This document shows positions 56,016-64,000 of a stretch of DNA of 64,000 nt, piece by piece. Numbering within the stretch: position 1 is the stretch's first letter; each line of letters opens with the position of its first letter. This stretch comes from Lactobacillus sp. ESL0791. GTDB taxonomy: Bacteria > Bacillota > Bacilli > Lactobacillales > Lactobacillaceae. The translations under genes and the position numbers were made by a program. Under the pieces are notes generated by a model, which had not been told where the DNA came from, searched no databases, and saw only the letters and a program-made list of their open reading frames with translations. The stretch is taken from NCBI RefSeq assembly GCF_029433255.1, contig NZ_JAQTHU010000001.1, forward strand, positions 124,001-188,000. Direction: 5' to 3'.

Positions 56016-57382
56016 TGCTTTTCTTTCACACTTTTATTGACCAAAAGGAAGTTGAAGTACTCAAGTACCAGTTTGTTATTTCTGGGCAAAAAGTTCTGCA
56101 GCTGAATATTATTGATGGCTGTTTCGAGCACGCGCCGATTATTATCCGTGATCCCCATGGTCAAATTCGGGGATTGTACAGTTTAAAAACACGCATTAAA
56201 AGCCACTTTATTGGACCTACTTGGAAAGAAACGACAAATGGCGGACTGCCGGGACCGTTTCCTAAGGGAATATGGTCGTTAGAGATTTTAAAGCCATCTT
56301 TAAGAGTAACGGGCAAAATTCAATTAGAAATTCGCTTTGACCGGCAAATAAATGACCAAGAGGAAACTTTTGCCGTTTTATCTCAGAATTTTACACAAGA
56401 AACTCCAGGGAAGACTGGTTGGTTGACTGCCGAATTACACTGCCACAGTTATTATTCTGATGGCCGGGTGAACCTGGCTGATATTTCTAATTGGGCCACA
56501 CAAAGACAGCTTGACTTAGTTGCTTTAACGGATCATTCGGTTGTCACAACTAAATTTCCTAAAATTAACCAATTATTTTTGCCAGGAACGGAATTGACTT
56601 TAGACAATGAAGTTCATTACAACGTTTATGGTCTGAACAAGTTTATTGATTATCCGAAATACTTTGACAATCATCAAACCAAAAATGAAAATATTAACGC
56701 GATGTTTGCGGATTTAAAAAAAGCAAAGTATCTTTTGTCAATTAATCATCCATTTGCTGACGGCATGACTTTACAGCATGATTTTGACATAAGAAACTTC
56801 AATCTGCTGGAAGTGATTAATTCTGCGCCGTATGCTACCGAAGATATCATTGATAACAAAAAGGCAATTCGCTTTTTCGACTTTTTATGGCAAGAAGGGC
56901 ATTATCTGTTTGGTATTGGCGGCAGCGATGCTCATAAAAATAGTTACCAGCAGGAATATCCGATGGCAATTCCGCAAAACAAAATTTATGTTGAACAGCG
57001 CTCAATCGCTGCTGTTTTAGAAAGTATGCGGCACGGACATGTCATTGTTGCAAGCAATTATCAGGCAAAAATCTCGCTCATGGACGAACGGGGTCAGACT
57101 GTTCTGCCTGGAAGCGAATATAATGGCTTAGTTCATTTTCAAGCACTTGGCGAACGGCCAGTTACGTGGCACGTAATTAAAAACGGTCAATGTATTTATG
57201 AAACGTTAGCTGATAAGTGTGAGTACACAGCGAAAGTTGCGGCAGGTGATTATATTCGCTTTGATGCTTTTGCTGGTCAAATACCAGTTGTTTTTGTCAA
57301 TCCTCTTTATAGTCAGTTGAAGGTCAATCCGCAGCTTAATTTCTTTCAGGAGCTGCTGGCCCAATTTGCTCGTATTTGTTAA
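56015..57382 (+). CDS. CehA/McbA-like PHP metallohydrolase
   Basis: The 455-residue protein has an N-terminal beta domain (~1-125) and a PHP hydrolase domain (~130-350): TAELHCHSYYSDG, LDLVALTDHSV, GTELTL, NHPFADG and GIGGSDAHK. These are metal ligands of the PHP family. It overlaps the PTS gene by one base (TAATG), so it belongs to the sugar operon. Its substrate is unknown, perhaps a phosphoester made from the imported sugar. Confidence 0.85.
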   Translation: MLFFHTFIDQKEVEVLKYQFVISGQKVLQLNIIDGCFEHAPIIIRDPHGQIRGLYSLKTRIKSHFIGPTWKETTNGGLPGPFPKGIWSLEILKPSLRVTGKIQLEIRFDRQINDQEETFAVLSQNFTQETPGKTGWLTAELHCHSYYSDGRVNLADISNWATQRQLDLVALTDHSVVTTKFPKINQLFLPGTELTLDNEVHYNVYGLNKFIDYPKYFDNHQTKNENINAMFADLKKAKYLLSINHPFADGMTLQHDFDIRNFNLLEVINSAPYATEDIIDNKKAIRFFDFLWQEGHYLFGIGGSDAHKNSYQQEYPMAIPQNKIYVEQRSIAAVLESMRHGHVIVASNYQAKISLMDERGQTVLPGSEYNGLVHFQALGERPVTWHVIKNGQCIYETLADKCEYTAKVAAGDYIRFDAFAGQIPVVFVNPLYSQLKVNPQLNFFQELLAQFARIC

Positions 57383-57396
57383 TCCCGGAGGGTAGA

Positions 57397-57717
57397 ATGA
57401 TGCGTTACAAAGGTTTGACTTGGGTCTATTTGGGCATTCAATGTGTATTGGATCTGGTTGCTGTATTTTTTGTTAGTGCTAATTTTTATACAAACGGGAT
57501 GCAGTTTCAGTTACTGCTAGCAGCGCTGCTTCTTGTCACTGACTGCATTTTAGGAACATATTTTGCCATTCGCAATTTACGTACACCTACTGATCAAGCA
57601 ATGAAGGTAATGTCTTACGCTCCACTTCTGATTTTTGCACTTGGCGGTTTAGTTCTTGTGCTAGGCGTGGCTTTAATGTTGCTTGCATCTTATTTACGCT
57701 ATAAATATCGGCCGTAA
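57397..57717 (+). CDS. Small membrane protein at the end of the PTS operon
   Basis: The 106-residue protein has three or four membrane helices (~7-27, 34-55, 72-98). No family is recognised. I choose ATG 57397, since GGAGG lies 6 bases upstream. It lies 14 bases behind the PHP gene. Confidence 0.65.
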   Translation: MMRYKGLTWVYLGIQCVLDLVAVFFVSANFYTNGMQFQLLLAALLLVTDCILGTYFAIRNLRTPTDQAMKVMSYAPLLIFALGGLVLVLGVALMLLASYLRYKYRP

Positions 57718-57742
57718 AATTTTAATTTCAGCTTTTGGTTGA

Positions 57743-57774
57743 TTAAAGGCGCTCCAGATGGGGCGTCTTTTTTG
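57743..57774 (+). terminator. Terminator of the alpha-glucoside operon
   Basis: AAAGGCGCTCC pairs with GGGCGTCTTT (G-T pairs) before TTTTTT. Confidence 0.75.
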
Positions 57775-57802
57775 ACCACTTGGTTCCAGTTATCGACCAC
57801 TT
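57774..57802 (+). promoter_or_regulatory. Direct repeats, likely LytTR operator
   Basis: GACCACTT occurs at 57774 and 57795, exactly 21 bases (two helix turns) apart, each followed by a G/A-GT. A -10-like TAGATT stands 12 bases further. LytTR regulators typically bind such spaced direct repeats and often regulate their own gene. Confidence 0.6.
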
Positions 57803-57876
57803 AGTCAAATAGACTAGATTTGAAAAGTAAATTAGAGTTTAATACAATTAACAAATGTGAGAGGCAGGTGAGAGTC

Positions 57877-58332
57877 GTGAAAGTAAAACTTGAGATTGAC
57901 CCAGATTTAGCGGAAACGGTAATAACAATCCATGCTAAGGAAATGTCATCGGAGATTGAGCAGATCTACCGGCAGATTCAAAAAAGCAGCAAGCATCCGG
58001 ATCAAATTGAAGGTGAAAAAGACGAGGCCTCCTATTATTTGAATTTAAATGATATTTTATTTTTTGAAACGGAAGAAAAGCAAGTGGTCGCACATACGGC
58101 CAAGGATGCGTTCACCGTGGAATATAAGTTGTATGAACTAGAGAACTTGTTAAGCGGACAGTTCATGCGGGTATCGAAGTCGACTTTACTGAATGTTGGA
58201 CAGATCTATTCGCTATCGCGGTCAATTTCCAACTGCAAGGTTCAATTTCACGATTCTTATAAAACGGTTTACGTTTCGCGGCATTATTATCACGATTTGT
58301 GTGACAGGTTAGATGAAAGAAGGTTGTCATAA
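57877..58332 (+). CDS. LytTR-type DNA-binding regulator
   Basis: The 151-residue protein has a short N-terminal part (~1-50) and a LytTR domain (~55-148; YLNLNDILFFETEEKQVVAHT, MRVSKSTLLNVGQIYSLS). It has no receiver domain. I choose GTG 57877 with SD GCAGGTGAG; the frame from 57820 has none. It overlaps the LiaF-like gene by one base (TAATG), the usual LytTR plus membrane-inhibitor pairing. Confidence 0.88.
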   Translation: MKVKLEIDPDLAETVITIHAKEMSSEIEQIYRQIQKSSKHPDQIEGEKDEASYYLNLNDILFFETEEKQVVAHTAKDAFTVEYKLYELENLLSGQFMRVSKSTLLNVGQIYSLSRSISNCKVQFHDSYKTVYVSRHYYHDLCDRLDERRLS

Positions 58333-59093
58333 TGAGAAGGCATAAAATTAAGCAAATATTTTGGGGAATCGGGTTACTCGCTGCAGCAATCTTTTTAGTG
58401 CTGAATCAGTTGAACATGCTCTCTTTTCATTTAGGATTTTGGACAGTATTCTGGAGCATTATTTTTATAGCTATTTTGGCTGACGGAATTTTCGATTTCA
58501 GTTTGGATGAAATAATTTTTGCAGTTGCGTTCCTACTAATTATTTACGCGGGACCGTTAAAAATTACCAAACTGGTGCCATGGACGATTTTGATTGCGGC
58601 AGTTTTGGTTGATGCAGGCTTGCACCTAATTTTTAAGAAAAGATGGCGGCCTAAGGTATATATTAATAATAAAAAGGTCGATGCTGATTGGTCCGATTTA
58701 GGTACGGAAAAGAAATTTCATGCCGATACCATTTTTTCCAGTAATAGTAAAAATGAGGACGCAGAAGATATTGTGATTAGTCAGAAAATGTCGGAAGCAT
58801 CAAGGTATATTCACTCGCAAAATCTACGCAGTGTGACCATTAATTCGCTGATGGGTGAGGTCAACGTTTACCTTGATGAGGCAAAGCCAGCCGGTGATAC
58901 TGTGACCGTGACGCTCAATTCTTCGATGAGCGGCGTAACCATTTATGTGCCGCTGTCTTGGACAGTTGATGATCAAAACTTGCAGGCCATGTTTGGTGAG
59001 GTGGAGATTAGCGGCACTTCTAATGGTGGTGGCCCGACTTTGCTCCTGCAGGGCAGCAGCAAGCTGGGTGATATCGAGGTTAAGTACGTTTAA
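58332..59093 (+). CDS. LiaF-like membrane protein paired with LytTR regulator
   Basis: The 253-residue protein has four N-terminal membrane helices (~10-110) and a C-terminal LiaF-like beta domain (~155-253; LRSVTINSLMGEVNVYLDEA, VTVTLNSSMSGVTIYVPLSW, GDIEVKYV). LiaF-type proteins restrain cell-envelope stress responses. Together with the LytTR gene it forms a two-gene regulatory system. Confidence 0.85.
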   Translation: MRRHKIKQIFWGIGLLAAAIFLVLNQLNMLSFHLGFWTVFWSIIFIAILADGIFDFSLDEIIFAVAFLLIIYAGPLKITKLVPWTILIAAVLVDAGLHLIFKKRWRPKVYINNKKVDADWSDLGTEKKFHADTIFSSNSKNEDAEDIVISQKMSEASRYIHSQNLRSVTINSLMGEVNVYLDEAKPAGDTVTVTLNSSMSGVTIYVPLSWTVDDQNLQAMFGEVEISGTSNGGGPTLLLQGSSKLGDIEVKYV

Positions 59094-59272
59094 GCAGTGT
59101 GCGTTTCGTGTAAAAAAAGGTAATGCTGGATAAAGTGTCCAGTAATATTTAATAATGTCAGGTTTAATGCAAAAGTCTAGTTGATAGATGAAGTGCTCCT
59201 AACTGTTAGTTCTATGTCTAACAATTATGGAATATTTCAAAGTGATAACTAGGCTTTTTGTTATGCAGGACA

Positions 59273-59307
59273 AAAAAACCACAATTTAATCAAAAATCGT
59301 GGGTTTA
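59273..59307 (-). terminator. Terminator after the two-repeat secreted protein gene
   Basis: On the minus strand CCACGATTT pairs with AAATTGTGG, followed by TTTTTTT. Confidence 0.7.
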
Positions 59308-59329
59308 GAAATAATTTTTGCAGTTTCAA

Positions 59330-60451
59330 TTAATTTATAGGAACATCGTCAACACTAAAAGTATACTTGCTGATTTTTGGTAGTTTCTTCTTTGGTGATA
59401 CTAAATACATATATAAATAGAATCGGTTACTATCAGGATCTAATGTGACGGAAGCACCAATTTTATAGTTGTTAAAGTCAGTAAACGATTTATGTTTTTT
59501 GGCTAGTTCCTTCGTTAAAGCCTGCTGTATACTATTAAATAATTCACTTTTAGTACTGTCAGTTTTAATATCACCTTTGTAAAAATCGGAAGCAAATATC
59601 TCTACTAAATTTTTATCGTTAGGCTTCTTTATTCCTAAAAGATCGTTAATAATATCAAGATGGCCCTCATCGTCTTCATCATTGTTATTTCCAGTAGTAT
59701 AACTTGAATTACCAAATTCCAAATTTGTAGCTAATTGTACTTGCTTATTTTTGATAGTTTTTGGAAAGAGCCTAGTTACGTCATTGTTTAATTCAGTGTT
59801 AACAGCAGAACTGCTTATGCAATAAAACAGCTTGGTTTGTACGGGGTCAAAATAAACGAATTGCTGGTCAGGCAAGGTTGCTTTAGGAGGCAGCAGATAG
59901 ATAACCGCTTTTCCATAGTTTTTCTTATTTGTTTTAGGCACCACATAGCTACCTATCTGGTAATTACTAAAATCAGTAAATTTTTTACCTTGTTTAGCTA
60001 GTTCTTTGGTAATCTGTTTTTTTTCAAAATTCAATAATTGCTTTGCTTTCCCAGAGTATTTTTGATCATTAACAAGTTTAATAATATTTTGATCGTTGCT
60101 AGCGCCAAGAAGATCAGGTTCCGTGTAGGTATAAGTTTTATTGCCATTATCAGTTATTCCATCATAGTATGGTTTTTCACTGTATAGGTCAGCAGCTAAT
60201 TGAACCTGCTTATTTTTGTTTGTGTTGGGAAATAGCTTGCTTACACTGCTGTTTATTTTGGTATTAATATCAGCAGCAGATTTGTTAATATCTGGATGTT
60301 GTGGATCAAAAAAGCGTTTAGATCTATTGGCTTTCTTCTTTGGCGTAACCGCAGAATGACCGGCTGCAAAGACTTGCTTAGTGTTAAATGGTGCGGCAGT
60401 GTTTAATATAGCAGCGGCAAAGATTGCGCCTATTATGTAAAATTTTTTCAT
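59330..60451 (-). CDS. Secreted protein with two internal repeats, unknown function
   Basis: The 373-residue protein has a signal peptide (residues ~1-30, cleavage near VFAA). Two diverged repeats of ~150 residues follow: each has SxLFPxTxKNKQVQLA, an acidic middle, LTKELAKxxKxFTDFxNYxIG and a beta-rich end with KKLP or KATLP. I do not recognise the family. It carries no LPXTG or SLAP module. SD AAAGGAAC lies before ATG. Confidence 0.75.
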   Translation of the reverse strand: MKKFYIIGAIFAAAILNTAAPFNTKQVFAAGHSAVTPKKKANRSKRFFDPQHPDINKSAADINTKINSSVSKLFPNTNKNKQVQLAADLYSEKPYYDGITDNGNKTYTYTEPDLLGASNDQNIIKLVNDQKYSGKAKQLLNFEKKQITKELAKQGKKFTDFSNYQIGSYVVPKTNKKNYGKAVIYLLPPKATLPDQQFVYFDPVQTKLFYCISSSAVNTELNNDVTRLFPKTIKNKQVQLATNLEFGNSSYTTGNNNDEDDEGHLDIINDLLGIKKPNDKNLVEIFASDFYKGDIKTDSTKSELFNSIQQALTKELAKKHKSFTDFNNYKIGASVTLDPDSNRFYLYMYLVSPKKKLPKISKYTFSVDDVPIN

Positions 60452-60522
60452 AATTAGTTCCTTTCTTCATGTTAATAAATATTTTCTCAGTAATGCTAGC
60501 ATTCATTAGATTATTTCTTATT

Positions 60523-60743
60523 TTAATCAAAAAAGTCAGCGTATTTGACCACAGTTATGTTGTAGTTGTTAGCCATCTTGATAAATTCAATTGTGGCATC
60601 TTTAACAAAAAAGTAAAGGTATGTTTGTTTGATTTTGGAAATTAATTTTGCACGCTCAATTAAAGTAGGGATTACCTCATGCTTTAGATTGCTTGCTTAT
60701 TTAAATTTTGCAATTCTGTTTGGCAGGAAACAAATTTAGTCAT
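60523..60743 (-). pseudogene. Frameshifted small gene
   Basis: From ATG 60743 (SD GGAGAAAAAT) the frame reads MTKFVSCQTELQNLNK and then hits a stop after 19 codons. In another frame it goes on ASNLKHEVIPTLIERAK...FVKDATIEFIKMANNYNITVVKYADFFD. One indel near 60690 explains this. The restored product has about 73 residues and no known family. The remaining gap 60452-60871 shows only AT-rich sequence and, at about 60820-60850, an inverted GAAGCTAACTTCA/TGAAGCCGACTTCA-type repeat before the XRE gene. Confidence 0.55.
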
Positions 60744-60871
60744 ATTTTTCTCCAAAATAATCATAATTATTATTAATAGCAAACAAAATGGGGCTTGCAC
60801 AAACTTGTTTTTTTAGATATTATGAAGCTAACTTCATGTGAAGCCGACTTCATATTTTTATAGGAGCAAAA

Positions 60872-61084
60872 ATGCCGAATTTAGTAAAAAAATTGCGCAA
60901 GCAAAAGGGGTATACTCAGGAAAAATTGGCAGAACTGGTTGGGGTAACGCAGCGGACGATTATTTCAATTGAAAAAGAGAAATATAAACCGTCATTACTG
61001 CTGGCTTATAAACTCGCCTGCGTTTTTGACACTGATATTGAAACATTATTTTGCTTAAAAGATTATACGGGAGAAAAGGAATGA
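60872..61084 (+). CDS. XRE-family helix-turn-helix regulator
   Basis: The 70-residue protein is a single Cro/CI-type domain (LRKQKGYTQEKLAELVGVTQRTIISIEKEKYKPSL) with the typical C-terminal DTDIETLF. It overlaps the next gene by 4 bases (ATGA). The repeated GAAG-x-AACTTCA/GAAG-x-GACTTCA just upstream may be its operator. Confidence 0.9.
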   Translation: MPNLVKKLRKQKGYTQEKLAELVGVTQRTIISIEKEKYKPSLLLAYKLACVFDTDIETLFCLKDYTGEKE

Positions 61085-61506
61085 ACAAGAAATACTTGAA
61101 AAAGAGTGTTGCAGAAATCTGCTTTTTGCTGATGGGAGTGTCTTTCATTGCTTCTGCAGCTTGGAATTGGCCTGATCTGATGCGCAGTATCGGTGATTTT
61201 ATTTCCTGCCTCGTCAGTTTTTTCCTTGCCTTTGGTCTTGATAGTGACCGGCGAGATCTTAAAAAGGGCAAAAAAGTTATTGAAGACGATGAGCGCGATA
61301 ACTTAGTTGAACATTTAGCAGACGCTCGGACGTTAAAATGGCTGCGTAACTTTATCTTTTTGATAGGGATTGTTTGTCTTATCGTGTACGCTTTTTACGG
61401 CAAAAACATGGTGTGGGGCATCATTGCGGTTGTTTCACTGGGCTACTGGAATCTTTGCTTCATTTTGGAAATAGTTTTTGTTTTAGTGGAAAATCATAAG
61501 AATTAA
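61081..61506 (+). CDS. Membrane protein partner of the XRE regulator
   Basis: The 141-residue protein has four predicted membrane helices in two hairpins (~12-30, 37-57, 88-106, 111-133) with the polar segment DDERDNLVEHLADART between them. XRE regulators of this size are often followed by such membrane proteins in Firmicutes. I choose ATG 61081 with SD AAAAGGA; the frame from 61051 overlaps further and has no SD. Confidence 0.75.
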   Translation: MNKKYLKKSVAEICFLLMGVSFIASAAWNWPDLMRSIGDFISCLVSFFLAFGLDSDRRDLKKGKKVIEDDERDNLVEHLADARTLKWLRNFIFLIGIVCLIVYAFYGKNMVWGIIAVVSLGYWNLCFILEIVFVLVENHKN

Positions 61507-61522
61507 ATTTTAGAGGAAAAAT

Positions 61523-62359
61523 ATGTTTGATCTAACAAAATTACCAGCTGAGCGGCAGCTGCCGACACAGTGGCAATATCATAATGAACAGCAGCGTTAC
61601 TATTACTTAGCTGGCAAAAAAGTGGCTGCCAGTACCTGCGGGCTGAATCCTTATCATCCGTATGCGCTAGAATTTGCTGCTGGGATTACACCTGAGCTTA
61701 ATGAAGCCAAGCAGGAAGAAATCTTTGCGCAGATTTTGACAGAGCTGGAACAAGCGGCTACAAAACAGGGAGTCAGTGCCTTGTTAACTAAAGATTATGC
61801 ACCACAGCTGGTTTTTAACAACTTAGCGCAAAAACACGGTTTCAAATTGATTCGCAAGACAATTGAGCCGGAAATGCCTTTTGCTTTAATTCCGCAGCAG
61901 CAAGTAGTTGTTCCTGATGGTTGCAGAATTGCGACTTTTGACGAAATTGCAGACGATTCTGCCATGCTAAAAAAGTTTTCACGGCTAAATTATGAAGTTT
62001 ACCGGCAAAATCACTTGGCCAATCCTGTAATGCCATATTCTGCTGCTAAGTGGGATGCAATCACTTTCACTGATTTTTTGAAAGATGCGCCGCTGCTCAT
62101 ACTTAGAAATGCTAAAATCTTAGCTTATAATTTTTTGTTTGCAGATAAAAAAGAGACACTTTCTGTTGTCTGGATGGGTGGCAAACCGGAATATCTTGAT
62201 CTTTTGCAGAAAGTGCAGCTGAATTGGGGCCGTACCAGGTTTAGCAAATTCGCCGGTGAGTTTGATTCAACCGACAAGTTGGCTGCCCGCTTTTACCGTC
62301 TGCTACCATTTGATTTGTGCCCAGTTTACGAAACCTTTAAAAAGGAATTGACTGATTAG
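61523..62359 (+). CDS. GNAT-like acetyltransferase-fold protein, unknown substrate
   Basis: The 278-residue protein resembles double-GNAT-fold hypothetical proteins of lactobacilli: N-terminal half with TKDYAPQLVFNNLAQKHGFKLIRKT and C-terminal half with RNAKILAYNFLFADKKETLSVVWMGG. The classical acetyl-CoA motif is not clear. SD AGAGGAAAA lies before ATG. It may be co-transcribed with the two genes before it. Confidence 0.55.
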   Translation: MFDLTKLPAERQLPTQWQYHNEQQRYYYLAGKKVAASTCGLNPYHPYALEFAAGITPELNEAKQEEIFAQILTELEQAATKQGVSALLTKDYAPQLVFNNLAQKHGFKLIRKTIEPEMPFALIPQQQVVVPDGCRIATFDEIADDSAMLKKFSRLNYEVYRQNHLANPVMPYSAAKWDAITFTDFLKDAPLLILRNAKILAYNFLFADKKETLSVVWMGGKPEYLDLLQKVQLNWGRTRFSKFAGEFDSTDKLAARFYRLLPFDLCPVYETFKKELTD

Positions 62360-62629
62360 TGCAATAAAAAAACAATTCAGCTAAAAAATTGATTTTTATA
62401 AATTATTTGCATCATTTTTTGCAGCTATGAATCAGAAACACGGTGATTGCTGTTATATCTTGCTTAATGCTGCTACAAATCATATTTAAATCACTATAAT
62501 CAGTTATGAGTAAATATTACAAACACTTGATAACTTAAGTTGCATAAAGGCTAGACTTCTGTCTTAACTTATGAGTTTAATGTAAGAGCTAATAAATTAA
62601 ATTTTTAAATAAATAAACATACTAATCAT

Positions 62630-62673
62630 GCAGTGGCTGATACTCGATAGAATATTGATTCACTGCTTTTTAT
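62630..62673 (+). terminator. Possible terminator in the gene-less stretch
   Basis: GCAGTG pairs with CACTGC around a long loop, followed by TTTTTATTT. Confidence 0.45.
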
Positions 62674-62923
62674 TTGTAAATTTTTTAGGCTATATAAGTA
62701 TAAAAATTTGTTAAACAAAAAAATTTTTAAAATGTTGTGCTACTAATAATATATAATATTGTTTAAAGCAATATTTGTATAGATATTCAAAGGAAGAAAT
62801 GCTATTAATTATATTTTTGTCTAGAGCTGAACATGGCTGCTTGTTTCATATTTTTAATATGCTAAATAATAAAAATTGTAAAAGATCAAGCAATATTAGA
62901 AAAATTGCTTTTAAAAAATATGT

Positions 62924-62958
62924 AAAAGACCGTTAGGCAAAACCTTGCGGCCTTTTCG
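62924..62958. terminator. Possible bidirectional terminator
   Basis: AAAAGACCGTTAGG can pair imperfectly with CCTTGCGGCCTTTT, flanked by A/T-rich sequence. Confidence 0.5.
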
Positions 62959-63072
62959 TATTTTTAAGTATATAAAATGTATATCTGATCAATTATCCTG
63001 TACAAATTTTGCTTTAATAGCAAATACTTCTTAAGAAAATTTGGAATAATATAAAGCTACAAGGTGGAAGAA

Positions 63073-64000
63073 ATGAATACTAGAATCCAAGAAATAATTT
63101 TCATTTTGTTAGAAAATCCTGATATTAAAGTAAGGGAGATGATGAAGAGACTCACACTAACAAGGCGGCAAGTCAATTACGCTATAAGCCTAATTAACAA
63201 CAAGTTAATTGATAAAGGAATTGAAAAAATAAAGCGAAATTCTGATGGTAGTTTTACATTTTCATCAAGGATAAAAGAGTTGTTGTCAAATTATGAGTCA
63301 GAAAATGGTGAATATAATGTAAAAGATAGGTCTGTAATCATAGTAATGTATTTGCTTTTTTATCCAAATTATACATCACTGGATCATTTAGCTTTACTTC
63401 TCGATTATAGCAAAACGACAATTGTAAATAATTTAAAAGAAGTATCTCGAATGCTTAGAGAATATAATTTAAAACTAAATTATGATCGAAAGCATGGATA
63501 TATTATAAAAGGAGATGAGGAGCAAGTCTTTAGGTTGGCAACTAATTTGGTTCAAAACAATTCAAGTAATCTATTTCAGCGAGCTGCAGATGCCGATAAA
63601 TTGCAACAAAAAGTTTCTAAGCAAGCAATATTATTAATTATGAATGTTGAAGAAAAATTTCAAGCATCTTTTTCTGATAAATATTTTAATAATTTAAAAA
63701 TGATGATTCAGATTATCATTTCTCGAGGTATGAGGGGTAGTAATACAGATGATTATGTTGATTCATTTATTGGTCAGACAAAAGAATATCAGTATTTGCG
63801 CAAAATGCCAATTTTAAAAGAACTAGATAATGCTCACGTTAAATGGATAGCATTAGAAATATTATCAGCTAATGTTTTTGATAAAACTGGTTCTGAAATT
63901 AGTTCTGATGAAATTGCTTTATTTGGTTTTGTTCACCAGATTGTGGAAGGCTTTAAAAGCAAAACTTTAGTTAATATAGACGATCAATCACATTTTGAAA
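63073..64000 (+). CDS. PRD-containing BglG/MtlR-type regulator, 3' end outside the window
   Basis: The frame is open from ATG 63073 (SD AAGGTGG) to the window end, giving 309 residues. The start has two successive winged-helix domains (MMKRLTLTRRQVNYAISLINN; LDHLALLLDYSKTTIVNNLKEVSRML, then GYIIKGDEEQVFRLA). A PRD-like helical domain follows, with FFVHQIVEG-like FGFVHQIVEGF near the end. Such regulators control PTS operons through phosphorylation; the target must lie downstream. Confidence 0.85.
   Translation, partial: MNTRIQEIIFILLENPDIKVREMMKRLTLTRRQVNYAISLINNKLIDKGIEKIKRNSDGSFTFSSRIKELLSNYESENGEYNVKDRSVIIVMYLLFYPNYTSLDHLALLLDYSKTTIVNNLKEVSRMLREYNLKLNYDRKHGYIIKGDEEQVFRLATNLVQNNSSNLFQRAADADKLQQKVSKQAILLIMNVEEKFQASFSDKYFNNLKMMIQIIISRGMRGSNTDDYVDSFIGQTKEYQYLRKMPILKELDNAHVKWIALEILSANVFDKTGSEISSDEIALFGFVHQIVEGFKSKTLVNIDDQSHFE

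Larger units (their letters stand above)
62360..63072. other. Long AT-rich gene-less stretch
   Basis: About 700 bases hold no convincing ORF on either strand. Two hairpins can be seen: GCAGTG...CACTGC with a T-run (62630-62673) and AAAAGACCG...CGGCCTTTT (62924-62958). A GGTGG SD stands at the end for the PRD regulator. No repeat array was seen. Confidence 0.6.

Overview
The window looks like a chromosomal stretch of a low-GC member of the Lactobacillaceae, probably Lactobacillus sensu stricto. Pointers are a SLAP-type (S-layer-associated) surface protein, two BspA-like DUF285 repeat proteins, a lysine-riboswitch-controlled fused binding-protein/permease, Rgg-type regulation, a Fst/holin-like type I toxin locus and small cell-envelope proteins of lactobacilli. 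The species assignment is inference. No rRNA or tRNA gene was seen.

Layout. 0-1.3 kb: end of an AraC regulator and a convergent type I toxin-antitoxin locus whose 30-residue toxin is easily missed. 1.4-6.5 kb: a TPP-riboswitch operon thiS-thiF-thiG-M20 amidohydrolase-DAACS symporter-thiE, with two hairpins before thiS. 6.5-9.8 kb: htpX, lemA, an anion permease and an Fe-S-biogenesis-like protein. 9.8-14.3 kb: a scrambled block with two copies of an Rgg regulator (one truncated), the tail of a probable polymorphic toxin, and its putative immunity gene split by an IS4-family element with 8-bp target duplication.

14.3-22.4 kb, the most interesting part, is an AT-rich class III lanthipeptide cluster: divergent Rgg/MutR regulator, ABC exporter (apparently ATT start), three-domain LanKC synthetase, and a 42-residue precursor with the class III leader motif ILALQ and two tandem S-x2-S-x2-C labionin motifs. 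It is followed by two DUF4097 envelope proteins (one broken) flanking an MFS exporter.

22.5-26.3 kb: LysR regulator divergent from an FAD oxidoreductase-DASS transporter pair. 26.5-34.1 kb: VanZ protein, small basic protein, HNH nuclease, and duplicated BspA-like surface proteins, then a SLAP protein. 34.3-36.7 kb: S-methylmethionine utilisation (mmuM/mmuP). 36.7-42.8 kb: an ABC exporter broken by a 13-bp tandem duplication, a CPBP protease, DUF975 protein, rarA, a 200-bp MITE-like element, and a RelB/YafQ toxin-antitoxin pair. 42.8-45.4 kb: lysine-riboswitch amino-acid ABC transporter. 45.5-51.4 kb: GNAT, lipoprotein, guaC, purA-purB. 51.5-57.7 kb: EIIA(Glc)-like protein and an alpha-glucoside PTS/GH4 operon with a RpiR regulator and cre site. 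57.8-62.4 kb: LytTR-LiaF-like pair with 21-bp-spaced direct repeats, a two-repeat secreted protein, XRE regulator and others. The window ends inside a PRD-type regulator.

Several genes carry fresh lesions (single-base shifts, a tandem duplication, an IS insertion), so either decay is active here or some are sequencing errors in homopolymers.
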